Shown: in pieces, positions 34,737-46,684 of the stretch
Position numbering within the stretch: position 1 is the stretch's first letter
How the letters are laid out: every line of letters begins with the position of its first letter
Origin: Arabidopsis thaliana
Taxonomy: Eukaryota; Streptophyta; Magnoliopsida; Brassicales; Brassicaceae
DNA length: 64,000 bases
NCBI RefSeq assembly: GCF_000001735.4
Contig: NC_003075.7
Span: 13,331,001-13,395,000 of the forward strand
Reading direction: 5' to 3'
The notes under the pieces: model-generated
What the model was told of the DNA's origin: nothing
Database searches by the model: none
What the model saw: the letters and a program-made list of their open reading frames with translations, nothing else
Program-made: the position numbers and the translations under genes

Positions 34737-36384
34737 ATGGATTTGGAGAGTGAAAGCTCTGCACTTGAGTCTGTTGATGATAATGTTTTGATTCAACAAA
34801 GTGCCAGCAACGTTTGTGATGATGGTAGGAGTTTGGATAACGGGTCTTGCTCTGATGAGAGTGTGAAACTGCTTTCGACTTCTAATTCTGTTGAACTCGG
34901 TAAACCTATGAGTTTTGATTCACCAGGTGATGGTGGTGGTGCTTATTCTCCGGTTTTGAAAGGACAAGGCTTGAGAAAATGGAGGAGGATTAGGAGAGAT
35001 CTTGTTAAGGACACGTCTGCGAATATGGAGAATAGTAAAGCTCTGAAGAGAGGGTTGTCAGGTGTTGCTCATTCACATGGTAAACAGATGCAGTTTCAGT
35101 CACCGGAAGTTGAACAAGAGAGTCAGGGATCTGTTGGGTCTGTTAATATGTTGAAAAGTAGCGGTGATGGTTTTGATATACTTGGGAGTAGTGGTTACGA
35201 TTCTAGGTTTGTGGCAGGGGTTGGTTTTTCAGCTGGTATGGATTTAGAGATAGATGATGATCGGAGTAGTAAGTCTTCCACGGTTGCAAGAGCTCCCAAG
35301 GTTATTAGGTATGAGAAGCCAATGATTAGTTCAGGTCAGGGAGGAAACATTCGTGTAGAGAATAGTAAGAAACATAGAGGAGAAAGTGTCGATTTCGAGA
35401 AGGAAAACTCTTATTCCAGCTTGGAATCTGACTCAAGAAAGCAGAGTGGAAGAATGATGGACTACAATGGTGAAAATGGGGAAACGTCAATGAGAAAAGA
35501 TGATGCGGGAGGAGAAGGCGGAGAGTCGATAAACACGGACAATCGTTACTCAGATGAAATGGATCCATTAACAGAGGCCATCAACGGTTTCTTGGCCTTG
35601 CAAGATGCTCTTGAAAAAGGTAGCCATTCTGATTATTTTTTTGCTGCGGATTGTATCTAAACTTGCATTATTTTTACTGCTGTTACATAACTATTTCTTG
35701 TTATGAGCCTGCATTATCATGTTGGAATCAACTAATAACATCACATGAACAATGATTATGATGTTTAATGTGACTCTTTATGAAATTTCATTTGCAGAGG
35801 TTCAGCAATTCCAGGAGATCGGGAATGAACCAATGCCACAGCATCATGAACAAGTCAGCGAAGCAAATTCACCTCACCCCGAGATTGTAACCCTGGTAAA
35901 CAATGTTGAACAACTGGAGAACATGCTAGAAGAAACAAGGTCCATGCTTGAGGTGAAAGAATCACACATCCGTGACCTTGAATCCACCACGAACCAAAGC
36001 AAACACTCGTGGGGAGGAACAGAGATTGTGGTTGAAGACATCTTCCGGCAGAAGATTGAGGCCGAGATTGAATATCTGATATATTCAAGATCTATCGATA
36101 ACTTAAACAGTCAGATGAAGTTAATTGATGAACAAGAGTCATTGGCAGAAGAGCAAACCCATGAGACGCTGAATAAGCTAGGAAGAGTACAAACGAAGGC
36201 TGCAAATTTTACAAACAGAGCTCAAGACCTGCAAAACGATTGCATAGAAATCACCGGGACCATCAAGAAGAGAGCATGTAAGATCACTTCATACGTTCTT
36301 ATACAGTTAGTATTGCTGTCAACAGTAGTTTTGTTGCTCCTGTCTCAATTGTTGCCGGAGCCAGATACTGTTGTACCCACATGA
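34737..36384 (+). CDS. WIP1: WPP-domain-interacting protein 1, plant KASH protein of the nuclear envelope
   Basis: Two exons, 34737-35619 and 35798-36384, sum to 1470 nt and 489 aa. The first ~290 residues are Ser-rich and disordered with a basic patch (GQGLRKWRRIRRDLVK). A coiled coil follows at about residues 295-450 (VTLVNNVEQLENMLEETRS, then EDIFRQKIEAEIEYLIYSRS). One transmembrane helix near the end (VLIQLVLLSTVVLLLLSQLL) is followed by a nine-residue tail, PEPDTVVPT. A short tail ending in VVPT is the plant KASH signature that binds SUN proteins in the perinuclear space. WIPs anchor RanGAP1 to the nuclear envelope through WPP domains and form LINC complexes. The frame is open upstream to 34728, but that codon is GTG; the ATG is at 34737. 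I recall At4g26455. Confidence 0.95.
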
Positions 36385-36644
36385 CTTTTGATTTTTGATG
36401 TAAACTGAGTTTTGTTTTGGCTTTTGGCTTTTCTTGTTAACAATTCGGCTATAAGTTTTGCCTCTGGTAATAAAATTAATCAAGTAAGTCTCGCTTCTTC
36501 TTTTGTTTATTTTGGAGGTCAAGTATTCTTTACACTTGGACACTTGGTCAGTAACAGAACAATTTGATAATTCTATCTAGTTTGTTAGCTAATATGGTAT
36601 CAAAATGTAATCACTCTTTGGCTCTTTCAATTTCCTTTGATTGA

Positions 36645-37629
36645 TCAAGTCAACACTAACAAAGCAAAAACAGCGGTTGCAGCAGAGATCAACAGCGAGA
36701 TAAAACGAGGAGTCGAATCAGCAGTTGAGGCGTTTAGGTTATGTGAATAGAGAGGTGGTAAAGGGCAAACAAGCCCATCTTTCCTTTCTCTGCACTCGTT
36801 AGCGAAAAGGCCAGTAGGGTAGTTTCCATAAATATTCATGTAGCTGAACATTGTCTGTGCACAATCACTATTCATGTCGTTGATCTGACTCACGTAAGGA
36901 CATGCAAATTCTTTAAAAGCAGAGCAACATTCTTTGGCTGGAAACGCTGGACCTTTGCACCTCTTTGTCAAGACCTTGTAGTCCATATACTCAAAGTTCA
37001 CTTCACATTCTGTTTCCAACCAAACAAAAAACAAGAGTTAGTGTCACACCACTTATATATACTTATCTATACACAAACTTGATACACTGATCCAATAATA
37101 CAAATATTATATAAGAACACTAATGATACAATTTGATTTTAAATTAAAACCAAAGATGAAAAAGTTCTGAAACATAACCGAAATCTATAAATTAAACATC
37201 TCTAGCTTATAGACAGGACCAAAATTCATGTAAGAGTACAAATGTTCCTAGTTCCGACGTTACGTCATAATCCTCACCATACCAAGCTATATATCAATAT
37301 ATCATACATATCATAAATATGTACATGAGTCTATATTCACACATTGACGTAAACATAAAATGAAAAGCAGAAGTAAATTAACAAATCGGATTAACAAATT
37401 AAAAGGATGAGGATGCTTTTACTTTTCTTGGCATGACGAAGGTTCCTTCCACTAACCGAGGTTTGTGATTCAAACACACCATCTACAGAAAGCGACGACC
37501 CATTAGAAACAAATTAAAGATGGAGGGTGGAGAAGGAAGACAACAAAAAGACATACCCGATATGGAACTTGAAGAGGAGAGAGATACCAACAGTGCCATC
37601 AGAAAGAAGAATAATAATATCAGCTCCAT
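36645..37629 (-). CDS. LRE: LORELEI, GPI-anchored co-receptor
   Basis: Three exons: 37629-37557, 37482-37423, 37009-36645, summing to 498 nt and 165 aa. A signal peptide (MELILLFFLMALLVSLSSSS) is followed by a Cys-rich domain with conserved cysteines: CEVNFEY, RCKGPAFPAKECCSAFKEFAC, NDMNSDC, NECRERKDGLVC. A Ser-containing omega-site region and a C-terminal hydrophobic tail (FISLLISAATAVFALLVLT) predict a GPI anchor. LORELEI family proteins chaperone and co-receive with FERONIA-type kinases. LRE itself works in synergid cells during pollen tube reception (known work). Length equals that of LRE. I recall At4g26466, with LLG1 at At5g56170 as its chromosome 5 relative. Confidence 0.95.
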
Positions 37630-38529
37630 GAAATTGTTGTTAAAGAAGCTTGTAACATTTTCAAAGAAGAATACATAAGGAAAAGAGTTATGGCGAAATT
37701 AATGTCTTACAAAAAATTTCAACGGTAGTCGTTTCAAAAACGCCAAATAATTAAATAACTAAAATATAAAATAACCATTCAATAATATATGTTTGTTTCG
37801 TAATTAAGAACCCCAAACATCTAGTAATTTTCAAAAGGCCCCTTAAATTTTGAGACCATAATATCTTCGTACTCTAAAACTGGCTTTGTATAAAGAATTA
37901 AAAGACTTATCTAAGACAAAGGTCTTTCCTAGCTACTAGAGTAGTAAGACCATAGATAATTGTTTGATATAAAGAGGATTATTATAACGATTTATGTATA
38001 AATTGACAAATTTAGCCTAAGGTCGATAGTGCAATAATGAAAATTTAAAGAGATTCTAAAATGAAATCTTTAAATTTTCGAATTCTCAAGTTAGAAGAAA
38101 AGGATGGATAGATTTCTGTGTACACCCGTGATTAACAAAGTCATGGATTTGATCAATACACTGAATTGAACCCATGGTCCCAAAATTAACTTCCAAAAAA
38201 TGCAACAAATTAAAATGACTGATGACGAAAAAGTAAATATGACGACATTTACACACAAGAGTAACCCTACTTAGGTGCATGTGTGCGTGGTTTCTAAGTA
38301 GTGGGCAGTTTAGGTTAATTCATTTTGAAGAAAATAAGATAGTTTTAAGCTTCTCCACGAAGTACTTTCTCAAAATGCTTAAAGTTAATAATCAACCTGG
38401 TATTGGTAATGCAGACAGAGCACACGGTATTTAGATTGCTATTCTACTATATAAAGAGAGCTCATCCTTCTCATATATCTCAACATATACTTACTCAAAC
38501 ATATTCTATAAAAATTTCCCAAATTAAAT
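37630..38529. other. intergenic, LRE promoter and promoter of the SABATH remnant
   Basis: About 900 AT-rich bp between the divergent LRE and SABATH-like starts. No gene seen. A well-placed TATA box at 38448-38456 belongs to the broken SABATH gene. Confidence 0.5.
38448..38456 (+). promoter_or_regulatory. TATA box kept by the broken SABATH gene
   Basis: tatataaag lies 82 bp before the ATG at 38530, a normal plant spacing. The remnant may therefore still be transcribed. Confidence 0.55.
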
Positions 38530-39009
38530 ATGCTAATTTACGCATTGGATTTTTTCATCCGATTTCCTCGAAAGGATGACTCACAGATCATGGAATTGTG
38601 TATAGGCACGGTTAACAACGGCACAAGTGACAAGACGGCGGACCAAATCAAGGCGACAATGGAAGCGGCTTACCGTGTATTATATAGGCATGCACCTTTA
38701 CCTCGCAATATATTTGGTCCCATGTTCCCGATGTCTTACCTCCATGTCGCAGTGAGCTCGAGGGTTTTGCACATACTCTCTAAGGTATTAACATAAAATA
38801 AATTTATGTTCTGTATAAATCTGGGTTATAATATCATTGTCGGCTATATATGATATAGGTACCGGAGAAAGTAGTAGAGAATGGGTGGAACAAAAGGAAG
38901 GCGTGGATAGAAGGATCTGATCGACAAGTGTTGATGGGTTACGCGGAGCAAGCGGACAAGGACTTAGTCGACTTTTTGGCAGAGCCGTGCCGAGGAATTT
39001 TGATGCCAT
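38530..39009 (+). pseudogene. truncated SABATH (GAMT-like) methyltransferase
   Basis: Two exons, 38530-38784 and 38859-39009, remain. The second is clearly homologous to the middle of GAMT1: VPEKVVENGWNKRKAWIEGS and GYAEQADKDLVDFL match GAMT1 VPEKVMEKGSKSWNKG and AYAEQADKDLVEFL, and the exon junction is at the same place. The first exon keeps only a divergent stretch (FGPMFPMSYLHVAVSSRVLH). It lacks a recognisable SAM-binding motif I. The reading ends a few codons after the homology, where sequence changes to cagagccgtgccgagg and AT-rich DNA, and the C-terminal half is missing. It cannot be an active methyltransferase. It lies about 17 kb from GAMT1 and may be a local duplicate. It may be annotated as At4g26460. 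Confidence 0.8.
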
Positions 39010-39920
39010 AGGCGAAAAAATATGGTTTAATAGTTTAATAAAATAATGTATACATAACAAAAAAATATTTTCATGTTCAAAGTTTAATAATAAATTACGA
39101 AAATCTTAAGCAAAACTTAAAAAATAATTTAGAATAAAAATATGCCAAAAAAAATAAAAAAAATTAGGTTGATTATAATGTGTAATTTTGTAAATTGTGT
39201 TAGTATCATTATTGTGTTACCATTCAAACGGTATAATGATGTTAATAAAATAAAACATAATTTTAGTAGTTAATAAAAATTTAATATATATATATATATA
39301 TATTTATAATATCCAAAATATAGTATCTATATATAAAAATATAAAAATAATTAATAAAGTTTGATAAAGATAATTATTGCCTTAAATATATTAAAGAAGT
39401 GAGAAAAAAAAAATTAGTGAGATATGAAAAAAAGAAGTGAGAAAAAAGACTTTAAGATATTGCCTTAAATCATCTAAAAATTATGAATGATAATAATACC
39501 CAATAGTACTGACATCTAGAACGGAAATACGGAATTATGAATACTATATACTAATGCATTATGCCAATAAAGTAATAATAGATAAGATTAGTACTAGTAG
39601 CTAATACCTTTGTACATTGAAATAATATTACTACTTGTGTTTCTAAATATTTGATATTCTTAAAGTTTTCACACAATTAAGAAATAATTCATATTTAGTT
39701 ATAAATATACATTTAACCATTTTCATTTAATAGTTTTTTAAGTTTACAATTCATGAATATTAATTACAAAAATTATATAACAAACATAAAGATACAATAT
39801 TTATGAAACAAGGAAAAAAAAATCTAGAAAATTAAACTTTTAAAAACAAAAGAAGTAGTAAAATGGAGAAAAGTCAAATGAAGATGGAGAGTTTGGGTTA
39901 AAATAATAAATAGATGACAA
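38980..39920. other. AT-rich insertion-like segment with possible transposon end
   Basis: Homology to SABATH genes stops where cagagccgtgccgagg begins, followed by ttttgatgccataggcgaaaa. Sequences of this general kind (CAGGGCCGTGCC...GGCCCTAGGCGAAA) occur at ends of plant DNA transposons, as far as I recall. After that comes about 900 bp of very AT-rich DNA with a (TA)n run at about 39283-39302. I found no matching inverted end or target duplication, so the identity stays open. Confidence 0.3.
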
Positions 39921-40376
39921 ATGAATTAGCGTTTTTTAAAAAGATGCGCAATTACGTGGAAGCTTCAGCATTCTTCACGCCCATTACAAAAGCTTTCTTC
40001 TTCTCAAACATCTGATTAAAAATTATAACAATAAACAGATCTGTGTGATTTTGTGTTTTGACTTTTGATCTCGAGACAAACAAGAAACTAAAACAGGTTC
40101 TTCTTCTCTTCTTTTACCTTTTTGTTTGCTTTCGTCCTGATTCTTGTGACATTTATTGTCTGATGTGAAACTTGTCCTTTATCTATTATGCCTCGATTTT
40201 TATTTTTATTTCCCCCTCATATATTGAATCTAGATCTGGTTTTGATAATCTTGGAATCAGACAGTGTTTGTATATTTCGGACAAACAAGACGTTAAAAAG
40301 CTGCCTTGTCTTACAAGAAACTAGATTTTGTCTCGGGGTCGATCTTATCTCCAAACAGAGAGAAATTAACAGAGAC
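39921..40376. promoter_or_regulatory. promoter and leader of CML21
   Basis: About 450 bp upstream of the CML21 ATG. TC-rich and T-rich leader sequence lies from about 40070. An open frame from 40188 runs in frame into CML21, but the normal N-myristoylation start is the ATG at 40377. Promoter elements were not identified. Confidence 0.4.
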
Positions 40377-41343
40377 ATGGGAGGTGCAGTGACGAAATCT
40401 GAAACTCTGCAAAAAGAATGGGTTCCAGAGACAAAGTTGGAGGCTAAGATCATAGAAGCCGTGCAACGCAGGGCATCGAGGGGCACCACAATGAAATCTT
40501 TCAACAGTATTGTTCTCAAGTTCCCAAAGATCGATGATGGTCTTCGAAACTGCAAAGCCATTTTCCAAGAATTCGGTGAGTGCATATAGGGCAGATTCTA
40601 AATTGCGGGTTTTCGCACGATTTGAGGTTGTTTACTTGTTTGGTTTTGGGCAGATGAGGATTCAAACGGGTCAATAGATCACACGGAGCTAAAGAATTGT
40701 ATCAGGAAGCTAGAGATCTCGTTCGATGAAGAAGAGATTAATGATTTGTTCAAGGCTTGCGATATTAACGAGGATATGGGAATTACATTTACAGAATTCA
40801 TTGTTCTTCTTTGCCTCGTCTATCTTCTTAAAGACGATTCATCCACTCTCCAAAAGGTACCCGCAAAATACTTTTATCGATCTCCTATGCTCGGTTTGAT
40901 ATTTCGTTTTAGATTTTGATTGGTTATTCAATGGTTTTAAAGCTATTTTTGTGTGATGAATAGAAATGGACAATGGGAATGCCAAAGCTGGAACCAACAT
41001 TCGAGACGCTTGTTGACACATTTGTGTTCCTAGACGAGAACAAGGACGGATATGTTAGCCGCGAGGAGATGGTCCGAGCCATTGATGAATCAGGAGAACG
41101 ATCCTCCGGGCGGATTGCAATGAAGAGATTTGGTTTATTCTTAAACTCCCTCCCTCTTCTTCTCAAGCTTTCTTCTTCACTGAACCAAGAATATTGATTT
41201 TGATTCCTGTGTCTGCAGAGGAAATGGACTGGGACAAGAACGGAATGGTGAACTTCAAAGAGTTTCTCTTCGCATTTACGCAGTGGGTTGGGATAGATGA
41301 GAATGAAGAAGAAGAAGAAGAAGACAACAATGAGAAAGCTTAA
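40377..41343 (+). CDS. CML21: calmodulin-like EF-hand protein CML21
   Basis: Four exons: 40377-40575, 40654-40856, 40964-41132, 41219-41343, summing to 696 nt and 231 aa. There are four EF-hand loops: DEDSNGSIDHTE (canonical), DINEDMGITFTE (Gly at position 6 replaced by Met, probably weak), DENKDGYVSREE and DWDKNGMVNFKE. The N-terminus MGGAVTKSE fits N-myristoylation, so the ATG at 40377 is preferred over the longer in-frame leader. The C-terminus is an acidic tail (NEEEEEEDNNEKA). It should sense Ca2+ and may attach to membranes through the lipid; targets are unknown. The third intron has a GTTTAT donor. I recall At4g26470. Confidence 0.94.
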
Positions 41344-41884
41344 ATGTTATGAGTTTCTAAGTCTAAATATGTGTTTTGTGTTTGCAGAATCTAGTAGTAA
41401 CAAAAGATATTAATTAGTTGATGTTTATGTTAACGCAAACATAATAATTCATTACCAAACACAAAACCATGATGTTTTACCCAAAAACTGGCTTCAAGCA
41501 ACAAAACTTATTAGTAGTCTCCACTGAACCAAATTATTAAAACAAAAAAAAAAAAAAGAGCAAGCAAGCCAAAAATAGTCTCGGAAAGAGACAGCGACAG
41601 CGACAGAGAGACTCACCATCCCTTTGTATTGCCCCTAGTTCTGTCGTCTGAACTCTCTCCGGGACATGATAAATAAGACAAGACACAGATTCATATACGA
41701 CGCTGTTCTTTTTGTTTTTTTATTCCAGGGATTAGAGACAGTACCGGTAGCCCGAGGAAGAGGAGGAATGGGATGGAGACAGAATCTCCAAATCCTTCTT
41801 GTTTGAAGGAAGCTGTTACGGTGGATATATACCTTCTTGGAAAGGTGAGAGAGGCAAGCAAAAATATGAAATTTAGACGTGTTT
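41344..41884. other. convergent 3' regions of CML21 and the KH gene
   Basis: About 540 bp of 3' UTR and spacer, with a purine-rich stretch at 41525-41615. No gene seen. Confidence 0.5.
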
Positions 41885-44793
41885 TTAGCCCCTTGTCTTA
41901 GCTCTCTTCATGCCGAGGCTATTGTAAGGTGAGATGGAACCAGACATTGGAGATCCTTCTTCTCGAAGACTGCCGTTGAGAAGGGCCAATTCCCGTAGCT
42001 GTTGTTTCTTGTAGAAATCATGGGTTTCCTCCTAAAACAGTACACAAAACAAGTACGGTTATATTGACAAACAAATACTACATGTATCTCTGGTTTAAGA
42101 TCTTTTAAGAGCTAAGAACAAACCACGGGAGTAAGTAGATCGTCGAGTATTTCACGGGCTTGCATGAGACGTGCGTCCACTATTTCAATGGGTAATTCTG
42201 CCTCGACTAAGATGTGGAGTGGTTCATTGAGGTGCTCATAACCAGGTTTACCTCTCATCATATCCTCCTGCAAACAATAACGCTATATTAATGAAGATAC
42301 AATTGGAGTTAAGGTATTATTAGACTGAACAAATGAAAAATGTGATTACCTTAATCGGATCTTTAATGCTGCCTCTACCCCTTATTAGAACACGACAATC
42401 AGTACTCGCTTCAACTCGTTTGAGGGAGTTTCCTCTAGGACCCAAGAGACGACCGACAAAATTGTACTGCAAATTATGAAATTATTGTTTATACTTTGAC
42501 AAGATAATAAAGGAACTCATCAAGGGAATAAAGATTCATACGTTTGGGTATTTGTCGACTGGAATATCCACCCTTATTGTTCGCTTGACGATGAGACCGG
42601 ACGAGCTACCAGGAGAGTTAAGCCAATTTGGTGCTGGGGATGATGAAACCGATCTCTACAAATCAAAAGATAAACCAACAAAACCTGTTAGAAGCCATGT
42701 CAACCTCAATACATACATATGATTGCAGCATCAAAACCAAGAATAACATGAAATAAATATCTTATCAAACGTTTCTTCCATGGAAAAGGGACAATGTATC
42801 GCGCTGTTGCATGCTAGCAACCCGTAATTGCTTATCCTAATTATAATATTCAAAGAATGGTTCCAAATATTAGAGCATGTTATTTCTATCCTATCGTTCA
42901 CCTAACAATTATATGGCTCTTCAAGGCAATGGAATTAGTTAGTGCATTGACCTTAAGTCAAAAACATTGTCATTACTGATATTCAGTGTTAGCAAAGGCT
43001 ACCTGTAATGAAGACTATGATTACAATTAAGTCAAAGCAAGTTATGTCAGAACAACTTAAGTCAACAAAAGCTTTAACTGCAGTAGTATGGAATTAGATG
43101 AAAAGAGTTATGTTAATGGTTAGTAGTCATACTTCTGATGGAAATTGTGAGGCCCATCCGTTCATGTCAGCTCTTGAATTCTGAAATATCCCTCCAGAAG
43201 CCAGAGGGCTAGGGTGATCAAACCTACTCTGACTTAAGGCATTCTCCAACAGCGTGGTTACACGCAAAATTTCTGTTTCAAAAAATGTCAATTTTCAAGA
43301 GTAAGACGGACCAGTTAGAATTAGTCAACAAATCCATCACCAATGATAGTGGAATGGAGAGACATCATAGTCTCAACTAAGTTAGTGAATATTAACGTTG
43401 ACACTCTAGTTAAAATAGATTGAAACAGACTGCAAACAATGACAATACCCTAATTTTGCTATGATCTACAAATGTCACAAATGTGATCTGTTCAATATCA
43501 CTTCCCTACGAAACAACTCAGAACAAGGATTTCAAGAAATTAGATTTCAAGTAAAAGTCTTATTAATAGGATTTGAAAACCAAATCTACATCAGAGAAAA
43601 GTCAATTGTAAAGTCTATTATACCACAATTAAACTAAATTACTCCGCACTATCGTTGAATATTCTAATTCATAGTAAGAGAAGGAGGACTAAGTGTCTCT
43701 TTGGATAGTAAGATATCTTACTTATGGGTTTGTACAACTACTCTATCATATGTCTTTTGCTAAGATATAACTAATCTCTCTTAGAAGCACCACTGAAAAT
43801 GCTTTTCAACTGTACAAAGATAGAAGTTCTGAAGCAAGAAACGAAAATTACAGAAGATCATATGATGAACAGTATGGCTCACCTTGGTTCATGAGCCGGC
43901 AAACATGTGGAAGCACAGGCAAAAATGGAGTAAGCTTGTGACGCTCTGCAAGTAACTCAGAAAGATACCTGAAAAAAAAGAAGAGAAATTGCAGATTATC
44001 CAGATTAGTATGACCTTGAGCATACAAGAAGATCCACTCATTTTCACTTAATAATCACGTTTAATAAGCGGAATATGAATGTCAGTAGATTAATGTATTC
44101 AAATTCATTTAGCAAATCCGTCTCCAAACATCAGCATCTAGGCAGAGTGGAGAATTCATAGCTTCATGAACACAAGTCAACAAACACGAAATGAACACAA
44201 CATACGATTTTATAACACCTGTGGCACTAACAATCCATTACCCTGTCGATACAAACACAAACTAAGTTGATAGATTTAGATAAATTGTTTTGAAATTTAA
44301 AAGTTGGATATTTTATAGAAACCAATCCACAATTGAAGTATATTGAGCTCAAAAGGAGCTTAATTTGCAGTGGTAGGTAGGTAAGAACTCATCCATATAT
44401 ATTTGAAAATCGACGGGGGCATCAGAAGTAGAAAGCATAGATCTCAGTATGAGAAACCAGAACCAGAAATGAAAAATACGATACGAAAAACAAAAAAAAA
44501 GTTTTAAGATTTGCGATAAAAATTAAGACTTTGAGATCCAAATCAGTATAACAGAGATCAAGAAACAAGTCAACTATAAGACAAAGCGAAAAACATAGAG
44601 ATTGATATAATTACTTCTCTTGCTCAACGAGGAAAGAAGGCTGTGATCGGAGACCACCAGAGAAGTTAGGTGACTGAGGAGCCGACGGAGGCACAGATAG
44701 AGGCGGCGGATACGTCACAAATCTCCCACCACCACTACCACCACCTCCTCCGCCGCCTCCAGCACCACCACCAAGTGACGTCATCATCATCAT
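41885..44793 (-). CDS. STAR/quaking-like KH-domain RNA-binding protein
   Basis: Seven exons: 44793-44615, 43968-43883, 43272-43133, 42655-42542, 42466-42350, 42267-42124, 42031-41885. The sum is 927 nt, giving 308 aa. The N-terminus has four methionines (four in-frame ATGs) and a Gly run ([16 protein letters not shown]). The Qua1-like dimer helix [20 protein letters not shown] follows. The KH domain starts [20 protein letters not shown] and carries the [11 protein letters not shown] loop, typical of the STAR maxi-KH. The Qua2-like C-terminal part ends MKRAKTRG, a possible nuclear signal. Animal relatives (Quaking/SAM68) control splicing and mRNA fate; plant members include regulators of flowering, though the role of this one is not known to me. 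I recall At4g26480, with At5g56140 as paralogue. The first intron is about 650 bp. Confidence 0.94.
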
Positions 44794-45718
44794 CACGGCT
44801 ACTACTTCTTCTTCTTCCTCAGCTGGTTGTTACCGGAGAAACAACTGAATAGATAGATAGAAAAGAAGGGAGCTGGGCGGAGATCGAGGAGGTGCGGCGG
44901 CGGATTAGTAGGGAGCTAATCTGGCACACACAAAGGCTTTTAGTTGTAGACCTCTAAATCTACAATACTCGTCGGTGGATTGGTGTTTTTGGGCCTTTAT
45001 AGCTGTGTGAGACTCTCTCTACTCTTTTCTTTCTTGAAATGAATGATTTTTGCCATTTTGATATTACCGGACATAACTCGTGTTTTTTTTACCGTTTCCT
45101 GTCCCTCTTAGAAGCTTCTTACTGACTCAGAGGGTCTCTGGATACAGCTGGTTCCCTCTTAATCATTGAGAGGGCTACCTACTTGACCTGGCCCGCTTCG
45201 ATTTATTTCACGTTTGTTGAATTGATCCGGTTCGGTCTTGTAAAAAAAAAATTGGTTACTCGATTAGTCAAAAACGCTGCGTTTCTATTCAAGCAAACAA
45301 ACAAAAAGATGACTCATCTGTACATTGTGTTTCAGCCACAGCTTACTTCTGATCAAATGGCTTGCATTTGGTAATGACTCATGTACATTGAGGATTTTCT
45401 TTCATGGATATTGTATGTTTTATGTTTAACAGAACTGCTTAATGCTTGTCAGGCTAAATATTTCGTAAAATATGAGAAAAATGGTCATGCTGATACATTT
45501 ATAAGGAAACATTCAAACCGAGTATTTGATCTAGTGACATCATAATCACAATAAGCATAGAGAGAAAACAACAACTAATAATATAGATTTGATTTCGTCA
45601 ACACGTTGACAAAAGACAGAACTAATATTGAACTAGTAAGGGAGAGTCAGAGAGCCTCATTAGGGAAATCATCATCTGCCTTGTTCCACAAGTATGGCTC
45701 CAATCTTGACCTAATTTC
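44794..45718. other. promoter of the KH gene and spacer
   Basis: About 920 bp. The left ~200 bp are the KH gene leader (minus strand), GA/CT-rich. The ORF at 45183-45374 has no domain. Nothing else recognised. Confidence 0.5.
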
Positions 45719-45997
45719 TTAGGGAATCATCACTTGCCTTGTTTTTTTTAATGAATTTAGTGATCGAGTTCCAGTACACCACTCGTACTTAATTAATCGA
45801 TCAGTGAGTTTGCGTGCGACCATTACCGAGTTCACAAAGCCATCAGACATGGACGGGTGATAGATTTCCAAGACCTCGAAACCTTTTAGATCACAAGGAT
45901 CAACGTCTACATATAGGAAAGATCTAAGGCCTCGAGCACTCCTAAGCATGAGCAGAGCTCCAGGATCCATGTGATTCTCCAAGTGTTCAATTTACTC
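45719..45997 (-). pseudogene. nicotianamine synthase C-terminal remnant
   Basis: The minus-strand frame reads IEHLENHMDPGALLMLRSAR, then GLRSFLYVDVDPCDLKGFEV and YHPSMSDGFVNSVMVARKL. This matches the C-terminal part of nicotianamine synthase (IEHLxxYMAPGALLMLRSAHG, ARAFLYPVVDPxDLxGFEVL, FHPTDxVVNSVIIARK). An in-frame stop codon lies just upstream of IEHL, and the N-terminal two thirds of the enzyme are missing. Conserved His in LMLRSAHGARAF is changed. It is a broken relic, or at most a short transcribed ORF of 87 aa (45719-45982). Nicotianamine synthases make the metal chelator nicotianamine from three SAM molecules. It is possibly annotated as At4g26483. Confidence 0.85.
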
Positions 45998-46684
45998 GTA
46001 CGTAATTTAATTAGCTTTTTCGTTTTTCTTTTGTTGGCGGAAAACAACAATAAATTTTACATGTAGTATGGATGCATATCGTCATAATCGAAGTTCACAT
46101 AAATGCATGTTCCAACTATAGAGAAACGACAAAGAAATCTACCAACTCTTGGACCAACCAATAAACTAAAGTGTTAATCTCAACCAATTTAGTTTCCTCG
46201 TCCTTTTTCTTGTTGGCGAAAAATAGATATATTCTATATACATGTATGTATGCATATAGATTATAGAGATTCATATGATTACACACTTAATTATACTTAC
46301 ATGAGAAAACAACAAAAAAAAGGCCTACTTATTGGCCAATTATGTATAAATTAATACATGAAACTATATATAAAGTCAGTTACGGGAACTTGTATAAGCT
46401 CAATAAAAATCGATGTATTATAAACAAAAATGAGATTAAAAAGTTTAAAGATCTTTATTATTAACATAGTTCATATAACTTCTTCTTTTTTTTCTTTTTC
46501 AAAGTACATAGTTCATATAACTTTTTGATCTTTTTATATACCAATTGCTTTTGAGTTTTCAGAAGGAACTGAATGAACGTGTCCAGTCGGACCAAATTAT
46601 TGTTACCTTGTTGATGTTGTAATGCCCAATTCTTTTTTTTAGTTATCATAATACCAAAAAAAAATTAAGCAAGATTTCCCAAAG
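45998..46684. other. spacer between NAS remnant and DUF2431 gene
   Basis: About 690 AT-rich bp. No NAS homology was recognised beyond 45997. It contains a short direct repeat with catagttcatataac at about 46467 and 46508. No gene seen. Confidence 0.45.
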
